Of a DNA stretch of 64,000 nt, positions 21,272 through 32,728 are shown in pieces (the stretch's first letter is position 1; every line of letters begins with the position of its first letter). The position numbers and the translations under genes are program-made. Source of the DNA: Leptodactylus fallax (lineage: Eukaryota; Chordata; Amphibia; Anura; Leptodactylidae). Where the stretch lies: the NCBI GenBank assembly GCA_947044405.1, contig CAMRHE010000197.1:1798001-1862000 (forward strand). The letters are read 5' to 3'. A model generated the notes under the pieces. The model worked only from the letters and a program-made list of their open reading frames with translations, was not told the DNA's origin and searched no databases.

Positions 21272-23296
21272 TACTTTATAATAGCTCTATGAAATCTAAA
21301 GGTATAGAAAGGTACAGTAGGATTCCATAAACGTCTATGGGTGCAGTATTAGGAGACTGTAAGAGGAGCAATAATATGACATAATAGATATAATAGATGA
21401 TCTTAGAGATCATGAAGGCTACTGAAAGGAAGAAAGTTGTCACATATACTTTACCATGTGTGGCAAGTTATGTTGGGACCTAAGGGTATTATTTTTGCAG
21501 CATTTTCACAATTTTTTATTGTGAATACCATGGGAAATATTTTTAAGGCAAAAGTAGAGTGGAACCTAAAAGAAGTATACAATATACTAAAACTTTAGTA
21601 GTCTTTTGATCAAGTCTCAGCTTTTAGCTGTAAAAAGCTACATCAAGTTAATCTGAAAGAAATTATAATTGAAACTGCAAATAGTCACTAATAGCAAATG
21701 TAATAAGACTGGTCTTACAATAACAATAAAGAATTAGTTGAATTGATCATATGCTATACAGCAATTGTTTGACCTGAATCTGTAAAATGACAGTACGTCA
21801 GTATATACCCACAGTGAATCACTAACAGTGAAATCAGACATAGAGATAATTCTATAATAATCTTATTGAAAGCCATTTAGCATTCATTTACTCTATTTTA
21901 GAGCATGCATAGTGCCCCCTGGCATCTGCAATATAAATTTATATTCTGAATAACATTTTTATTTTTATAATGCTTAACTTCCTATCATGTCATATTTTCC
22001 AGGTTCATTTTCTCACAATTAAACACGTTTTTCTACAATTAACCAGCCTGGGAAATAAAATGATAATAATAAAAAAAGTGATGAAATGAAAAACATTAAA
22101 TTAAATATTATTCATCAAATAGTTTAGAATTTCCCTCTGGGTTGCTATCAGTCGATCCAGCAAGAGGATAATAAAGGACACATGGCTCCAAGTTAATTAA
22201 ACACTTGCACATTCTTTGTTTAATTATGTCTGGGTGAATCATTAAAGAACGGGCATCTCCTTAGTTGTCAACTGCATTGAAACTTTGCTACTTTGCATTC
22301 ATTGGTCCGTGGTTCCAGTGTAATTGTTGTACAGCTGCTAAGTGGGTGTACACTACTACTTGGATTATAGAGGTTGGAGGAACCTGCGCAGCTAGGATAT
22401 CATTGAAGTGAGCTGTTAAATTTATGATCATCTTTGGTTTGAACTGAGAAGGGGATATTAACTTACTTTTGGGATAGGCTACGTTCATTCTTGATGAAGG
22501 ATCGCTTCATATGTTAAACACGGTGAGGGATATTTTGCTACTGCAAGTCATCATTAAGTTAAGCCTTTATGTTTTCTGTTGTTTAGTACATATACAGGGC
22601 AATTGCGTTAGACATAGATCAAATGGCTTGGTGGGATTGGTAATTTTTTTCTTGATTCTTCTATTCCTTCAGGGGGTAAGAAGAATGAACACTATTTGAC
22701 ATGGTCCACAAGATACTGTAATTTACGAAGCAATTACAATTATTTTATGATCTGTTACCACCAGGGAAATAGCAAAAAGTAACTTCCTTGAACATTCTCT
22801 ACACATGCCTAATAAGTACATCAGCTACTACAGTGAATAAAGCAACATTAATTATTCGGCCTTGTGTACATGATCACATCATTGCTTTGGGTTCGACAGA
22901 GTCATAATAGAATACCCAATGAAATTTATGGGCTCTGATGTTTTTTTCCTTTAGAATCTGTATAAATTGTGATGTGCTCTATTATGGATTGTTCTAAGGG
23001 AAAATATCTCTGCAGTACAATGCCATATGGTTCCATCATATGTATGTCATAGAAAGTATCTACATTGCTGTAGAATGAAGCCACAGGCACCCCATGTGCC
23101 TCCTTACAGCCTCCATGCACAAAGCTCTGCCAGGTACATGAGTTTTAAGATTTTGGTGTGTTTTTTCAGCAAAACAATCCAGTCTTGCATCAGAATCAAT
23201 ACTAAATATTGAAACTCAACTTTCCATATTTTTAGGAATAATAATTATTTTATCACAAACTATTGTCTGCTTAACCAGGCAATCAACTAAGTGTTC
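21017..23296. other. Unique-looking DNA with a TA microsatellite
   Basis: Only the TA tract at 21231-21270 stands out. The segment 22125-22290 is compact, free of repeats and rich in TTAATTAA/TTTAATTA homeodomain-like words, and could be a conserved non-coding element. No exon recognised. Confidence 0.4.
21231..21270. repeat. TA dinucleotide microsatellite
   Basis: About 20 TA units after a TGTGTGTT stretch. Confidence 0.95.
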
Positions 23297-23580
23297 ACTG
23301 TGTTCACATCTACGTGGAGTCACCGTTGGAGACTCTGTCCCAGAAACTGACTAAAATCAGCAGAGAGAAAAGTCCTGTATGGAGGACTTTTCTCTCCGTC
23401 GCTTTCAGTTTGAAAAAGGTAGACACAGGACGGACACCTGGCAGACTCCATTATAGTCAAAGGGGTCCACTGGTGACTGTGTGTAACCGCTGTTTTCCCA
23501 GTCTGACTATCCGCCATTCGGATCCTTCAGCGGATCCAAACGACGGAGACCACAACGCTAGCATGAATCTAGCATTAGTA
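23297..23580. mobile_element. Foldback MITE
   Basis: An imperfect palindrome of about 280 bp. The central hairpin pairs AGAGAGAAAAGTCCT with AGGACTTTTCTCTC at 23360-23398. The outer ends are TTCACATCTACGTGG and CTAGCATGAATCTAGC. The style matches 13438-13675. Confidence 0.55.
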
Positions 23581-24791
23581 AAAGTTGCAGGTGGTCACAC
23601 ATTTCCTCTGTAGTACTGCATAGTGCCCATTCAGATCAGTAGGAGATCATATAATATTACCCTATTAACAGTGTTTACAAATGGAGGACTTCCCTCTATT
23701 ACTTATTGTATAAATGTGTGCTAATAAGACATAAGAAAAAAGATTGACATTGTAAATCACCCCATGGTCTAAGCACCAAAACATTGTAGCACTGCAGTTT
23801 AGAGCATTACATAGGATTGGCCTGGTAAAAACAAACAAACAATGAAACTAGGTGTATTATTACTAGAAATGTGCATGTAGCACGCAGAACAGACCTGCTT
23901 TTCATCCTATAAAACAATTTATTTAACATTATTGCAGTGATTTTTAGGGAATGCTTTATATATGGGGTTTTGCCTAGGAATAGTATAAAAATATCAGGAG
24001 GTACTTATTATATTAATATTTATATTACAAAAACAGGATATGTGAAATTTGGCAATAATTCTTGCTTTATGGCTCATGGGAAATAAAATACTAACTATGT
24101 TAATCAATATTTTATAGCGTTAAGTATTGGCAGCAGGAAAAGTGTATTATTTCATTAACGTAAGTATAGAAAGAGTTATAATATACATATCACCACATTC
24201 ACACTTACTTATGAGAAATATTAGAAAAAATACAGATATTATTTGTGCTTCTATTATGTTTATGTTTTTCTACACAAAATCTGTTGTGTATAGGCTATGT
24301 ACTCCATCAGCATTTTTCATTGAGTTTTCCCCATTAACTATATAGAGAAAACGCTCACAATTTGGCAGCTAAAATTAACATTTTATCTTTTTAAAAAATG
24401 CACACATTTCTGAAAAAGCAGCTTTTCCTGAATATTTGGATTTGATTAACAAAAGTCTCATTAACTTTGCTGGTACTGTAAAATGCAGATTTTTTTTTCT
24501 GCTGTGTTTCCACAGCAGCCAAAAAAGATGCTTTTCCAAAACATGGAACCTTAGCCTAAAGTTGGCCTATTTAGATTTTATTGCTGAAGTGGCAGATTTT
24601 AGACTGTATTCTGATGGTTAGTTGTATATAAAACTATGAGAGTCTATCCAATACAGCCAACCATCGACTAAACTTGGTTAGAACCTAAATCTGTGATGTT
24701 GGATTTTTCTGCAGTCTGTCTGCTGTGATCTGTTTTGTATGGGCTAGACTGATCAGACCTGTGGGAGATTTTTGTATTGTGGCCAAGTGTT
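23581..24791. other. Unique-looking DNA with a MITE fragment
   Basis: The segment 24340-24555 carries parts of the foldback family with AAATGCAGAT and CAAAACATGGAACCTTAGCC. Otherwise nothing recognised. Confidence 0.4.
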
Positions 24792-24793
24792 TA

Positions 24794-25249
24794 CACTGAT
24801 GAGCAAAAGGGTAATAATGTATTGAAAGTTTGACTTTCAGGCTCCATATCTCTCCATCCACTACAACTTCAAACATGAGACTACCATCATTTTATAGACA
24901 ATGGTTTTGGTTATCTCATACATAAATTTGACTTGCAACTATTTTGCATATCATTAGTTGTGAAGATTCTTGTCATGTAACTGCATTGTTACTGGTTTGC
25001 TCCTGGTGTAGGAAAAATCTTTCTTTTTGTATACTACAAATTACAACCTGTTCTCACATTCCCTAATAGCTCAGTGTGTTATTAAGTTGATTCCCAAGTG
25101 AAAGGACACTGGTTCATATTGAGGATCACCTATGAAGATGATTGTTTTTAAATTGATGGCAGTGTCACGTTTGAAGCTGTAGTGGATGGTGAGATATAGA
25201 GGCTGAAAGTCAAAAGTTCAAAACATTGTTACCCTTTTGATCATCAGTG
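24794..25249. mobile_element. Tc1/mariner-type MITE carrying a tRNA-like core
   Basis: The 456-bp unit starts CACTGATGAGCAAAAGG at 24794 and ends with its complement at 25249, flanked by TA at 24792-24793 and 25250-25251. Arms of about 85 bp include GACTTTCAGGCTCCATATC and its complement. The right half contains a tRNA-like stretch described separately. No transposase is present. Confidence 0.85.
25061..25135 (+). other. tRNA-like sequence with A-box and B-box words
   Basis: TAGCTCAGTGTGTTA at 25067-25081 resembles a tRNA D-arm (RNA polymerase III A box), and GGTTCATATTG at 25111-25121 resembles the T-arm B box (consensus GGTTCGANNCC). The spacing of about 44 bp fits a tRNA. The arms do not fold into a good cloverleaf by eye, so this is a relic or mimic and not a tRNA gene. 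Confidence 0.4.
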
Positions 25250-25251
25250 TA

Positions 25252-25687
25252 TACTACTAACACACCCACAGAGAGTCCATCATTGTCTGTTTTCAACACT
25301 TTGTCAGCATTGAATGACTTTCGTTCTGTTCATTTACAAGTGTTTGGGACAGTTGGGCATGCGACCAATTCAATTCATTTCAGATGAGTGATGGCAGTCT
25401 CAAATCTAATGTGTATGGCCAGCATAAATCTGATATTTCTGTGGGAAAGGGAGAAGGGAGCAACTATTTTGACAGCTTATGACTATATGTAGAGCAAAGC
25501 AAGCATAATCAAATATAATTTTATGATAGTTATAAATATAACAATACTACTAATATAGATTACAGTATTTTACGGATTATCAGTATTTCATACTAGTCAT
25601 ACTAATGAGTGTAATAATATTTAGTAAACAACACCCAGACTGTCCTCAAAGCAGAAGTACACTGCACAGCACAAGCTGGCTGAAACA
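25252..25687. other. No gene seen
   Basis: AT-rich spacer between two transposons. Confidence 0.4.
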
Positions 25688-27243
25688 CAGTGCCTTGCGA
25701 AAGTATTCGGCCCCCTTGAACTTTTCAACCTTTTGCCACATTTCAGGCTTCAAACATAAGGATATAAATTTTTTATGTTTTGGTGAACAAGTGGGACACA
25801 ATTGTGAAGTGGAACGAAATTTATTGGATATTTTAAACTTTTGTAAAAAATAAAAAACTGAAAAGTGGGGCGTGCCAAATTATTCGGCCCCCTTAAGTTA
25901 ATACTTTGTAGCGCCACCTTTTGCTGCGATTACAGCTTCAAGTTGCTTGGGGTATGTCTCTATCAGTATTGCCCATTCTTCCTTGGAAAACAGCTCGAGC
26001 TCAGTGAGGTTGGATGGAGAGTGTTTGTGAACTGCAGTTTTCAGCTCTTTCCACAGATTCTCGATTGGATTCAGGTCTGGACTTTGACTTGGCCATTCTA
26101 ATACCTGGATACATTTATTTGTGAACCATTCCATTGTAGATTTTGCTTTATGTTTGGGATCATTGTCTTGTTGGAAGATAAATCTCCGTCCCAATCTCAG
26201 GTCTTTTGCAGATTCCAATAGGTTTTCTTCCAGAATGGTCCTGTATTTGGCTCCATCCATCTTCCCATCAATTTTAACCATCTTCCCTGTCCCTGCTGAA
26301 GAAAAGCAGGCCCAAACCATGATGCTACCAGTACCATGTTTGACAGTGGGGATGGTGTGTTCAGGGTGATGAGCTGTGTTACTTTTACGCCAAACATATT
26401 GTTTTGCATTGTGGCCAAAAAGTTCGATTTTGGTTTCATCTGACCAGAGCACCTTCTTCCACATGTTTAGTGTGTCTCCCAGGTGGCTTGTGGCAAACTT
26501 TAAACAAGACTTTTTATGGATATCTTTGAGAAATGGCTTTCTTCTTGCCACTCTTCCATAAAGGCCAGATTTGTGCAGTGTACGACTGATTGTTGTCCTA
26601 TGGACAGATTTTCCTACCTCAGTTGCAGATCTCTGCAGTTCATCCAGAGTGATCATGGGCCTCTTGGCTGCATCTCTCATCAGTCTTCTCCTTGTTTGAG
26701 ATGAAAGTTTAGAGGGACGGTCGGGTCTTGGTAGATTTGCAGTGGTCTGATACTCCTTCCATTTCAATATGATCGCTTGCACAGTGCTCCTTGGGATGTT
26801 TAAAGTTTGGGAAATCTTTTTGTATCCAAATCCAGCTTTAAACTTCTCCACAACAGTATCACGGACCTGCCTGGTGTGTTCCTTGGTCTATCACAGAGCA
26901 GGTGCATTTATACGGAGACTTGATTACACACAGGTGGATTATATTTATCATCATCAGTCATTTAGGACAACATTGGATCATTCAGAGATCCACGCTGAAC
27001 TTCTGGAGTGAGTTTGCTGCACTGAAAGTAAAGGGGCCGAATAATATTGCACGCCCCACTTTTCAGTTTTTTATTTTTTACAAAAGTTTAAAATAACCAA
27101 TAAATTTCGTTCTTCTTCACAATTGTGTTCCACTTGTTGATTCTTCACCAAAAAATTAAAATTTTATATCCTTATGTTTGAAGCCTAAAATGTGGCAAAA
27201 GGTTGAAAAGTTCAAGGGGGCCGAATACTTTCGCAAGGCACTG
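25688..27243 (-). mobile_element. Tc1-like (DD34E) transposon, copy 2
   Basis: The ends CAGTGCCTTGCGAAAG at 25688 and its complement at 27243 match copy 1 (1211-2864). TA follows the right end (27244-27245), while the left flank reads CA, a mutated TA. The length is 1556 bp. It is about 100 bp shorter than copy 1 through small deletions, two of them in the coding region. Inverted repeats are better preserved here than in copy 1. Confidence 0.93.
25898..26891 (-). pseudogene. Tc1-like DD34E transposase, start codon deleted
   Basis: The frame is open from about 26888 to the natural stop TAA at 25898-25900 and ends ATKY. Compared with copy 1, a deletion of about 39 bp near 26889 removes the ATG and first residues. 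A further 27-bp in-frame deletion removes nine residues (the RISVSRCAK block) near the C-terminus. The triad is intact: [13 protein letters not shown] and NPIENLW, with 34 residues between the last two. The first usable in-frame start would be a GTG at 26851 or an internal ATG. The DNA-binding region is nearly complete, but the product is unlikely to be made properly. Confidence 0.88.
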
Positions 27244-27245
27244 TA

Positions 27246-28463
27246 GATGCACCAAGTAACTCTATAGAGACAGGAAGTTCCCCCATTTAAAAGTTTAGAG
27301 GCAGTTTAGTGGGTAAAAATCTGCCCACTAGAACTGTAAAATTCATGAACATCCCATTGAAGACCTTTTCACAAGTCTCTCTTAGTAATGTGATCTCTTT
27401 ATGGAGATTATTAGTTTTATGGCAAATGGAAACACAGCATATACTAATACAAATCTTTATTTATATAAAGCTTATAGTTTTTCTCTGAAAATTATAAAAA
27501 AGCCAAAGGAATAAGTCAAAATACTACAAATATTACAAATTAGCACTAGAAATGGCAAGTATAGAAAGTAATGATTTTTTTTTAACTTTGTTTCAAAATT
27601 ATCATGAAATATAATATACTTTGTCCCATAAGACCATAATTGATTTCTACACTACCACTATTAATTTGTCACACCAAAATGACTGCCTGAGAAGACAGAT
27701 TTACTAAGAAAACGAGAGAAAAGAGGCAAAAGAGAGGGGAAAAAAAGCTGAGACAAAGAGTAATGGAAATAGAGAGAGAACTGTGTACTGGGAGGTTAAT
27801 GTTTAAGATGCTCCCAGTCATAAAGCACTATTTTAATTTATTTTTCTCTTCAATCAACACTTTTGTGCTTGGAAAATTTCCTTAGTGAAAAGAGAACTGT
27901 TTCCAGAAGGGGACTCGGCAAGCTTTCAATAAAGGATTTAGACTTTGATTTGGACATTTCGTTGTAATCTCTACCTTCCTCTTTACATTGGCTAGGCACT
28001 AGAAAGGGAAACAAGAGCCCTATTGCAATGCATGTCTCACAGGCCGCTGAAGCGTGAGCTTTGCTTCCTTGTTGAAGTGGCAGTAGTCTGTTCACTGTTT
28101 ACATTTCCCTTGTAGGCATGTTTTTATATTTGTAATGGCAAAACAAAATTGACTGGGGAAAACCAAGATGTCCCCAAGAAAATCTAGCTAAAATTTCACA
28201 CTGAAAATACAGTTTATTTAGTCTTAACCAATTGAGTCCCAAGAAATTCATCATAAAAATATAAAGTCATCTGTTAGCATTGACTGTATTTCCCTAAGAT
28301 ATCAAGTGAAGATGTGAAATACTGTATATTTACACATAAAAGAATATTCTGGCAGTATATTTAATACCTAGAATTTGATTTGTTGTCTTGTTTTTTTCTT
28401 AATGATTAGTGCAGTTGCAAAAAACTGGGAAAAAACAACTTATTGAGATGACATTTTTTTACA
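27246..28463. other. Unique-looking DNA, no gene seen
   Basis: No repeats recognised. The segment 27680-28060 has low repetitiveness and mixed composition, and I would test it for conservation. Frames here are short and without motifs. Confidence 0.4.
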
Positions 28464-28707
28464 TCCCTTTAGCAGGTCCGTTTAACAGATGCAAAAAATG
28501 GATGCAAATAGATGGAAACAGATGGGTATTCATATAAAAAAAGGGATCAATGTTAAAAAAAAAAAAAACAATAAAAAAAAAAAACCCATCAGTTTCTGTT
28601 TTTTTGAAAAGAAACAAAAGTATAGTATATTACATTTTTGTATCCATTCAAGAACAAAAACGGTCAGAAACGGATCTTTTAATTTTTAAACATTGATCTG
28701 TATGTAA

Positions 28708-29446
28708 TTAAACACAAAAAAGGGCTAATAGCTAAGCATGAAAAACTCTGTAGATCATGTAAAACCATAGAACACCATAATAGCATGATCACAAAAAAAT
28801 AAAAATAAAAGAATATCATTTTATTAACATAAATAATGAAACAAACATATATGGGGAGATAAATAATGAAGGTACAACATAATAACGATAGGGAGGGAAA
28901 TGGGGGCCACAATAATAATAAATAGGGCATATATACCGCTGGTACAAATAAATATGTATAAGGAGGGTTGAAAACAACCTATATAGCACTATATATGCAT
29001 AACCATACCACAAACAGTATAATAGCCCAAAGAAATCTAGTAAATACTAGAAAAATACTTGACGCCCCCTTGATGAAGCCATCTGGCGAAACGTTCGTTG
29101 GGGCGGAGTGTGACTGGGTGAGGTTATAATGGTGGCTTATTATGTTTATATCTATTTCCATTTTTCTAGTATTTACTAGATTTCTTTGGGTTATTATACT
29201 GTTTGTGGTATGTTTATGCATATATAGTGCTATATAGGTTGTTTTCAACTATCCTTATACATATTTATTTGTACCAGCGGTGTATATCCCCCTATTTATT
29301 ATTATTGTGGCCCCCATTTCCCTCCCTATCGTTATTATGGTGTACCTTCATTATTTATCTCCCCATATATGTTTGTTTCATTATTTATGTTAATAAAATG
29401 ATATTATTTTATTATTATTTTTTTGTGGTCATGTTATTTTGGTGTT
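28708..29446 (+). mobile_element. Retroposed foldback unit with 17-bp target duplication
   Basis: The 17-mer CATTGATCTGTATGTAA lies immediately before (28691-28707) and after (29447-29463) this 739-bp unit. A duplication of that length points to target-primed reverse transcription, not a DNA transposon. Inside, 28770-29056 and 29160-29447 are long inverted arms that pair almost base for base, around a 103-bp loop holding a hammerhead-like motif. A 60-bp unpaired stretch precedes the left arm. There is no coding sequence. Inverted terminal repeats with a hammerhead motif are described for Penelope-like elements, so a non-autonomous relative of those is my best guess. Confidence 0.65.
29063..29105 (+). 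ncRNA. Hammerhead-ribozyme-like motif in the loop of the foldback unit
   Basis: Stem I: CGCCCC (29063-29068) pairs with GGGGCG (29100-29105), all six positions. The core reads CTTGATGA, one T more than CTGATGA. After an extra A, stem II is GCC/GGC with loop ATCT. Then come GAAA, a stem III of AC/GT around GTTC, and the cleavage-type triplet GTT (29097-29099). The layout is that of a type I hammerhead, but the core is imperfect. Confidence 0.4.
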
Positions 29447-29547
29447 CATTGATCTGTATGTAAACAGATGGCAGTCTGTTGGCATCTGTTTTTTGAATTC
29501 ATTAAATGGACCTGCTAAATGGATGTAAAAAGCATGATCTGAATGGA

Positions 29548-30156
29548 GCCCAAGGGTGGGTTTGCACTACAATTAGATATCCGTTATGATAGTGTCCGTT
29601 AAAAAAAAAATGGACATCTATCATAACACATTAACAGACACTAACTGATGTTAATGTGTCCATTTTTTTAAGTGATCCATTTAATGGATCACTTTAAAAA
29701 ACAGACATATTAGCATCAGTTCAGTTCGCATCAGTTAGCATCAGTTAGTTTCCGTTTTTATACTTTCCGTTTTTTTTTTTGTTTGTTTCTGCTTTCTGAG
29801 CATGCGCATAAAAAAAAAGGACAGTAATAATGGACAGTATAATGGACACCCCTCTGTTACTGTCCGTTACCCATAGACTTTAATGTTAAATAATAACAGA
29901 CGCTTGACGTCCATCGTGAAACTTTTTTTTTTTTAACGGACACAAAAGTCCTGCATGTAGGATTTTTTGTCCACAAAAAAAAAGTACATGTGATGGATTG
30001 GGTGTATATCGGACACAAGATAAAATCCCATTGAAATGAATGGAAATTTTAATGGATTTGTGATGGTTCTGCTAGTTTCCGTTGCTAAAACCTTGTAACG
30101 GACAAAAGCAACAGACACTAATGACGGTCACCAGCGGTAGTGTGAATGCCCCTTTA
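29548..30156. mobile_element. Foldback MITE with several hairpins
   Basis: The outer ends are GGGTTTGCACTAC at about 29556 and TAGTGTGAATGCCCC at about 30138. Inside, TGTCCGTTA and TAACGGACA words recur in both orientations, and ATGGACATC/GATGTTAATGTGTCCAT pair. CATCAGTTAGCATCAGTTAG is a small tandem repeat near 29728. Non-coding. Confidence 0.65.
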
Positions 30157-30324
30157 GACTGTAAAACAGAAGGGTTGTAAATACCCTGTTCATACTTGTT
30201 TCCTGAACCTTTTGGTATTTTTGATGACAACAATAGTGTAATTTGTAGCACTATTATTTCGGTCAAAGTGAATAGGGTGTATCGGTGTCAGTCTGGATCA
30301 ATCTGAAAATTAACCCATTAAATA

Positions 30325-30775
30325 GAGTCTATCATCTCCAAGCATATTCAACTGTCATCACCATGTTACAGACCACATTACAGTAATAAACAACATACAT
30401 TTGTTATGTATATCACTATTGTAAATTTGGAGGAAAACAAATTTGAAGGCATTCAACAAATGAGGCATCTAGGGCACTGGGGGTGGGCCTTCAGCTCCCT
30501 GGAGCACTGCTCCTGCCACTTGGAACCCTACCACTTCCTGCCTGCGCTACCCCAGTGCAGTCAGAGTTGATCCTCCCACTGCTATGAAATCACCCATTCC
30601 ACTTAAGTGGCAAGAGCAGTGCTCCCAGGGTCAAACCCAGCCCCCCAGTGCCGAAACTGCCGGATTTGCACAAGGCTTCAAAGTTGCATTTCTCTAAATT
30701 CACAATAGTGACATACATAACAAAGATATGATGTGTATCACTGTAATGTGCTCTGTAACACAGTGGTGATGATTG
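30325..30775. mobile_element. Foldback repeat
   Basis: The arms are CATCACCATGTTACAGA..ACAACATACATTTGTTATG on the left and CATACATAACAAAG..CTCTGTAACACAGTGGTGATG on the right. The centre pairs CAGCTCCCTGGAGCACTGCTC with GAGCAGTGCTCCCAGGG. A relative lies at 51190-51470. Confidence 0.65.
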
Positions 30776-32407
30776 AATGATTGATGATTGAAAATGTAAA
30801 ATGTCTGAAATGAAATGGAAGTACAATACAAAATTTTGTAATTTGACAAGAAAAAATTTTAAAGAACAAAAATGACTGCAAGTTCACAGTTTTAGTAAAA
30901 CTTGGATTTGCCTTCTTAGATTTCATCAAATATTTAGAAAAATACAACTTACTAATGCTTCAACAGATCTTAGTAATCCTGTAATTATGCCACAAAAATT
31001 GGTGGGCATTTCAAATAAACCAGGAGCCGTGTATAAGGTATGTTTACAGATCGCACACACGTAATGTATCATGTTGCATTGGCTATCCAAACAAATGATT
31101 CAAAAACCATATTTTCCTCTTTCTCATTAATTTAGGATGAAGGATATGTCTTGGCTTGAGGTGGGCATATTGGTTTTGTATCCAAGAAAAAGTTCAAGTC
31201 TTTCTGGCCTATCATTTTTTTTTTTCATTCTGGGATTACCTCCAGGGTTATGATTAAGACTTCAAAATTATGCATGCCAATTTTTTCCCTACCTAAATAT
31301 CTTTGATATTTAAGCTTTGGCAAACAGTTGTTGAACTTTGTTACCTATTTAGAAGGGAACTGAAGGGTTCAGTATAAGAACATTATACTACTGTGAATAA
31401 GATGTCCAACTTTATGACTTTTAATGTAAAAGTGCATAAAAAATCATATGTAAGTATTCAATACCCTGTTATGACAATAACTTAAAGCATTTCTGTCACT
31501 TAAATATGACGTATTACAAGGGCAGGTCAGTTCTCCTGTTAGTTGTATTACTTGGCTAATAGGAAAAATAAAAAAAAATATAGTGTACTCAGGCTTATAA
31601 ATCTGCTATATTCTTCAGGGAAACTATCCTTGGCCTTCCTCATCCTCCTCATAGTGAATGATGGCTAGCGATTATGACTGCAGGTACACTGTAGCCTGAC
31701 TATTTTTGTTGACGAGGAAGATGAAAGCAGTCGACAAACCACACCATTTTTTGTCATATAGTCCTACTGGGGAGCAGATCCATCCCTTACAAAGTAGCAG
31801 GTCTGGCAATTTACTTTAAGCGACCAACAAAAGCAAAAATTAAACAGTGTACAGAATGTTTAGTTTAACCCATTAGTGACCGACATATAGACTTTCTACA
31901 TCCATCCCTAATAAGCCTTATTCCACAGCAATTGACTCTCTATATCAATTGTGGTGCACTGCCAGAAGCGGGTGCCTGGTTGTGTACTTGCAACCAGACA
32001 CAGTTTCTAAAGCCTGGGATCTGCAAACCACCAATTCAGGGCGTTTGATCCATTAGGGGTCCCTCCTCTAAGCACCACTGTTAATGAGATCACAGGCATC
32101 TGATGCTTTTACATGTCAGTCGGGTGCCTAATGAAAGACCGCAGGGCTCCCTTCAGTAAAGTCCTATTAGCTCATGACAAAGGCATGGTCTAATTGAATA
32201 CCTGTCTGTGACAGGAGGTATATTATTTTTCACTACTAGGTATATATAAAGTTTAAACAAAAACAAAGTAAAATCATAACACATTAATAACATATCTCAA
32301 AATGTGTAATAAATAATAAAACTAAAACACATATTCAGTATTTTTGCAGATGCCAGAAATGCCATTAATTGTCTGTTGGCCACAAAAAAAAAAAAAAAAA
32401 ACACTAT
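30776..32407. other. No gene seen
   Basis: Mostly unique-looking DNA. From 31867 a TAACCCATTAGTGACCG start resembles the opening of the repeat at 53870. It may be a dispersed repeat reaching about 32230, but I cannot fix its end. Confidence 0.35.
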
Positions 32408-32728
32408 AAAGCTGGGGCTCCACGTGGCCCCTGCAAAAATGGATGGGATTCTAGCGAATACCATCCACACATTACGGAAAAATATGCGCAACTGACGCGC
32501 TGCAATTTCCAAAACCATTGCGGTTTTGGAAATGGTAGCTTGTCAATTATCCTTACAGAAATGCCAGTAGTTTCCCTATAAGTATAATGGAAGTAGAAAG
32601 TCCGCAGAGGAAACCTCTTCAGACTTTCTGTGAAAAGCACTGAGGAAAAAAAACGCGATGCATTGTCACTGCAATTTTTCCCGCAGCACTTTTTTGCTGC
32701 AGCCCGCTGCGTGGGACCTTAGCCTAAA
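32408..32728. mobile_element. Foldback MITE, CACGTGGnCCC family
   Basis: It starts GGGGCTCCACGTGGCCCC and ends GCTGCGTGGGACCTTAGCC. Inner blocks CAATTTCCAAAACC/GGTTTTGGAAATG and AGAAAGTCCGCAGAGGAAA match the element at 46676-46987 in reverse orientation. Confidence 0.65.

Larger units (their letters stand above)
28464..29527. mobile_element. Foldback MITE split by a retroposed unit
   Basis: The outer ends are CATCCCTTTAGCAGGTCCGTTTA at 28464-28486 and its near-complement TAAATGGACCTGCTAAATGGATG at 29503-29525. Inner parts (AACAGATG, GATGGAAACAGATGG) recur in both halves. The two halves meet at the 17-bp duplication that flanks 28708-29446, so the MITE was present before that insertion. Confidence 0.65.

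Noticed and set aside
25061..25135. Functional tRNA gene
   Set aside because: Box A and box B resemblance exists, but the acceptor and anticodon stems do not pair convincingly by eye and the stretch lies within a MITE.
30900..31500. Possible single host exon in unique DNA
   Set aside because: I could not find a frame with coding character, splice signals and resemblance to a known protein together.
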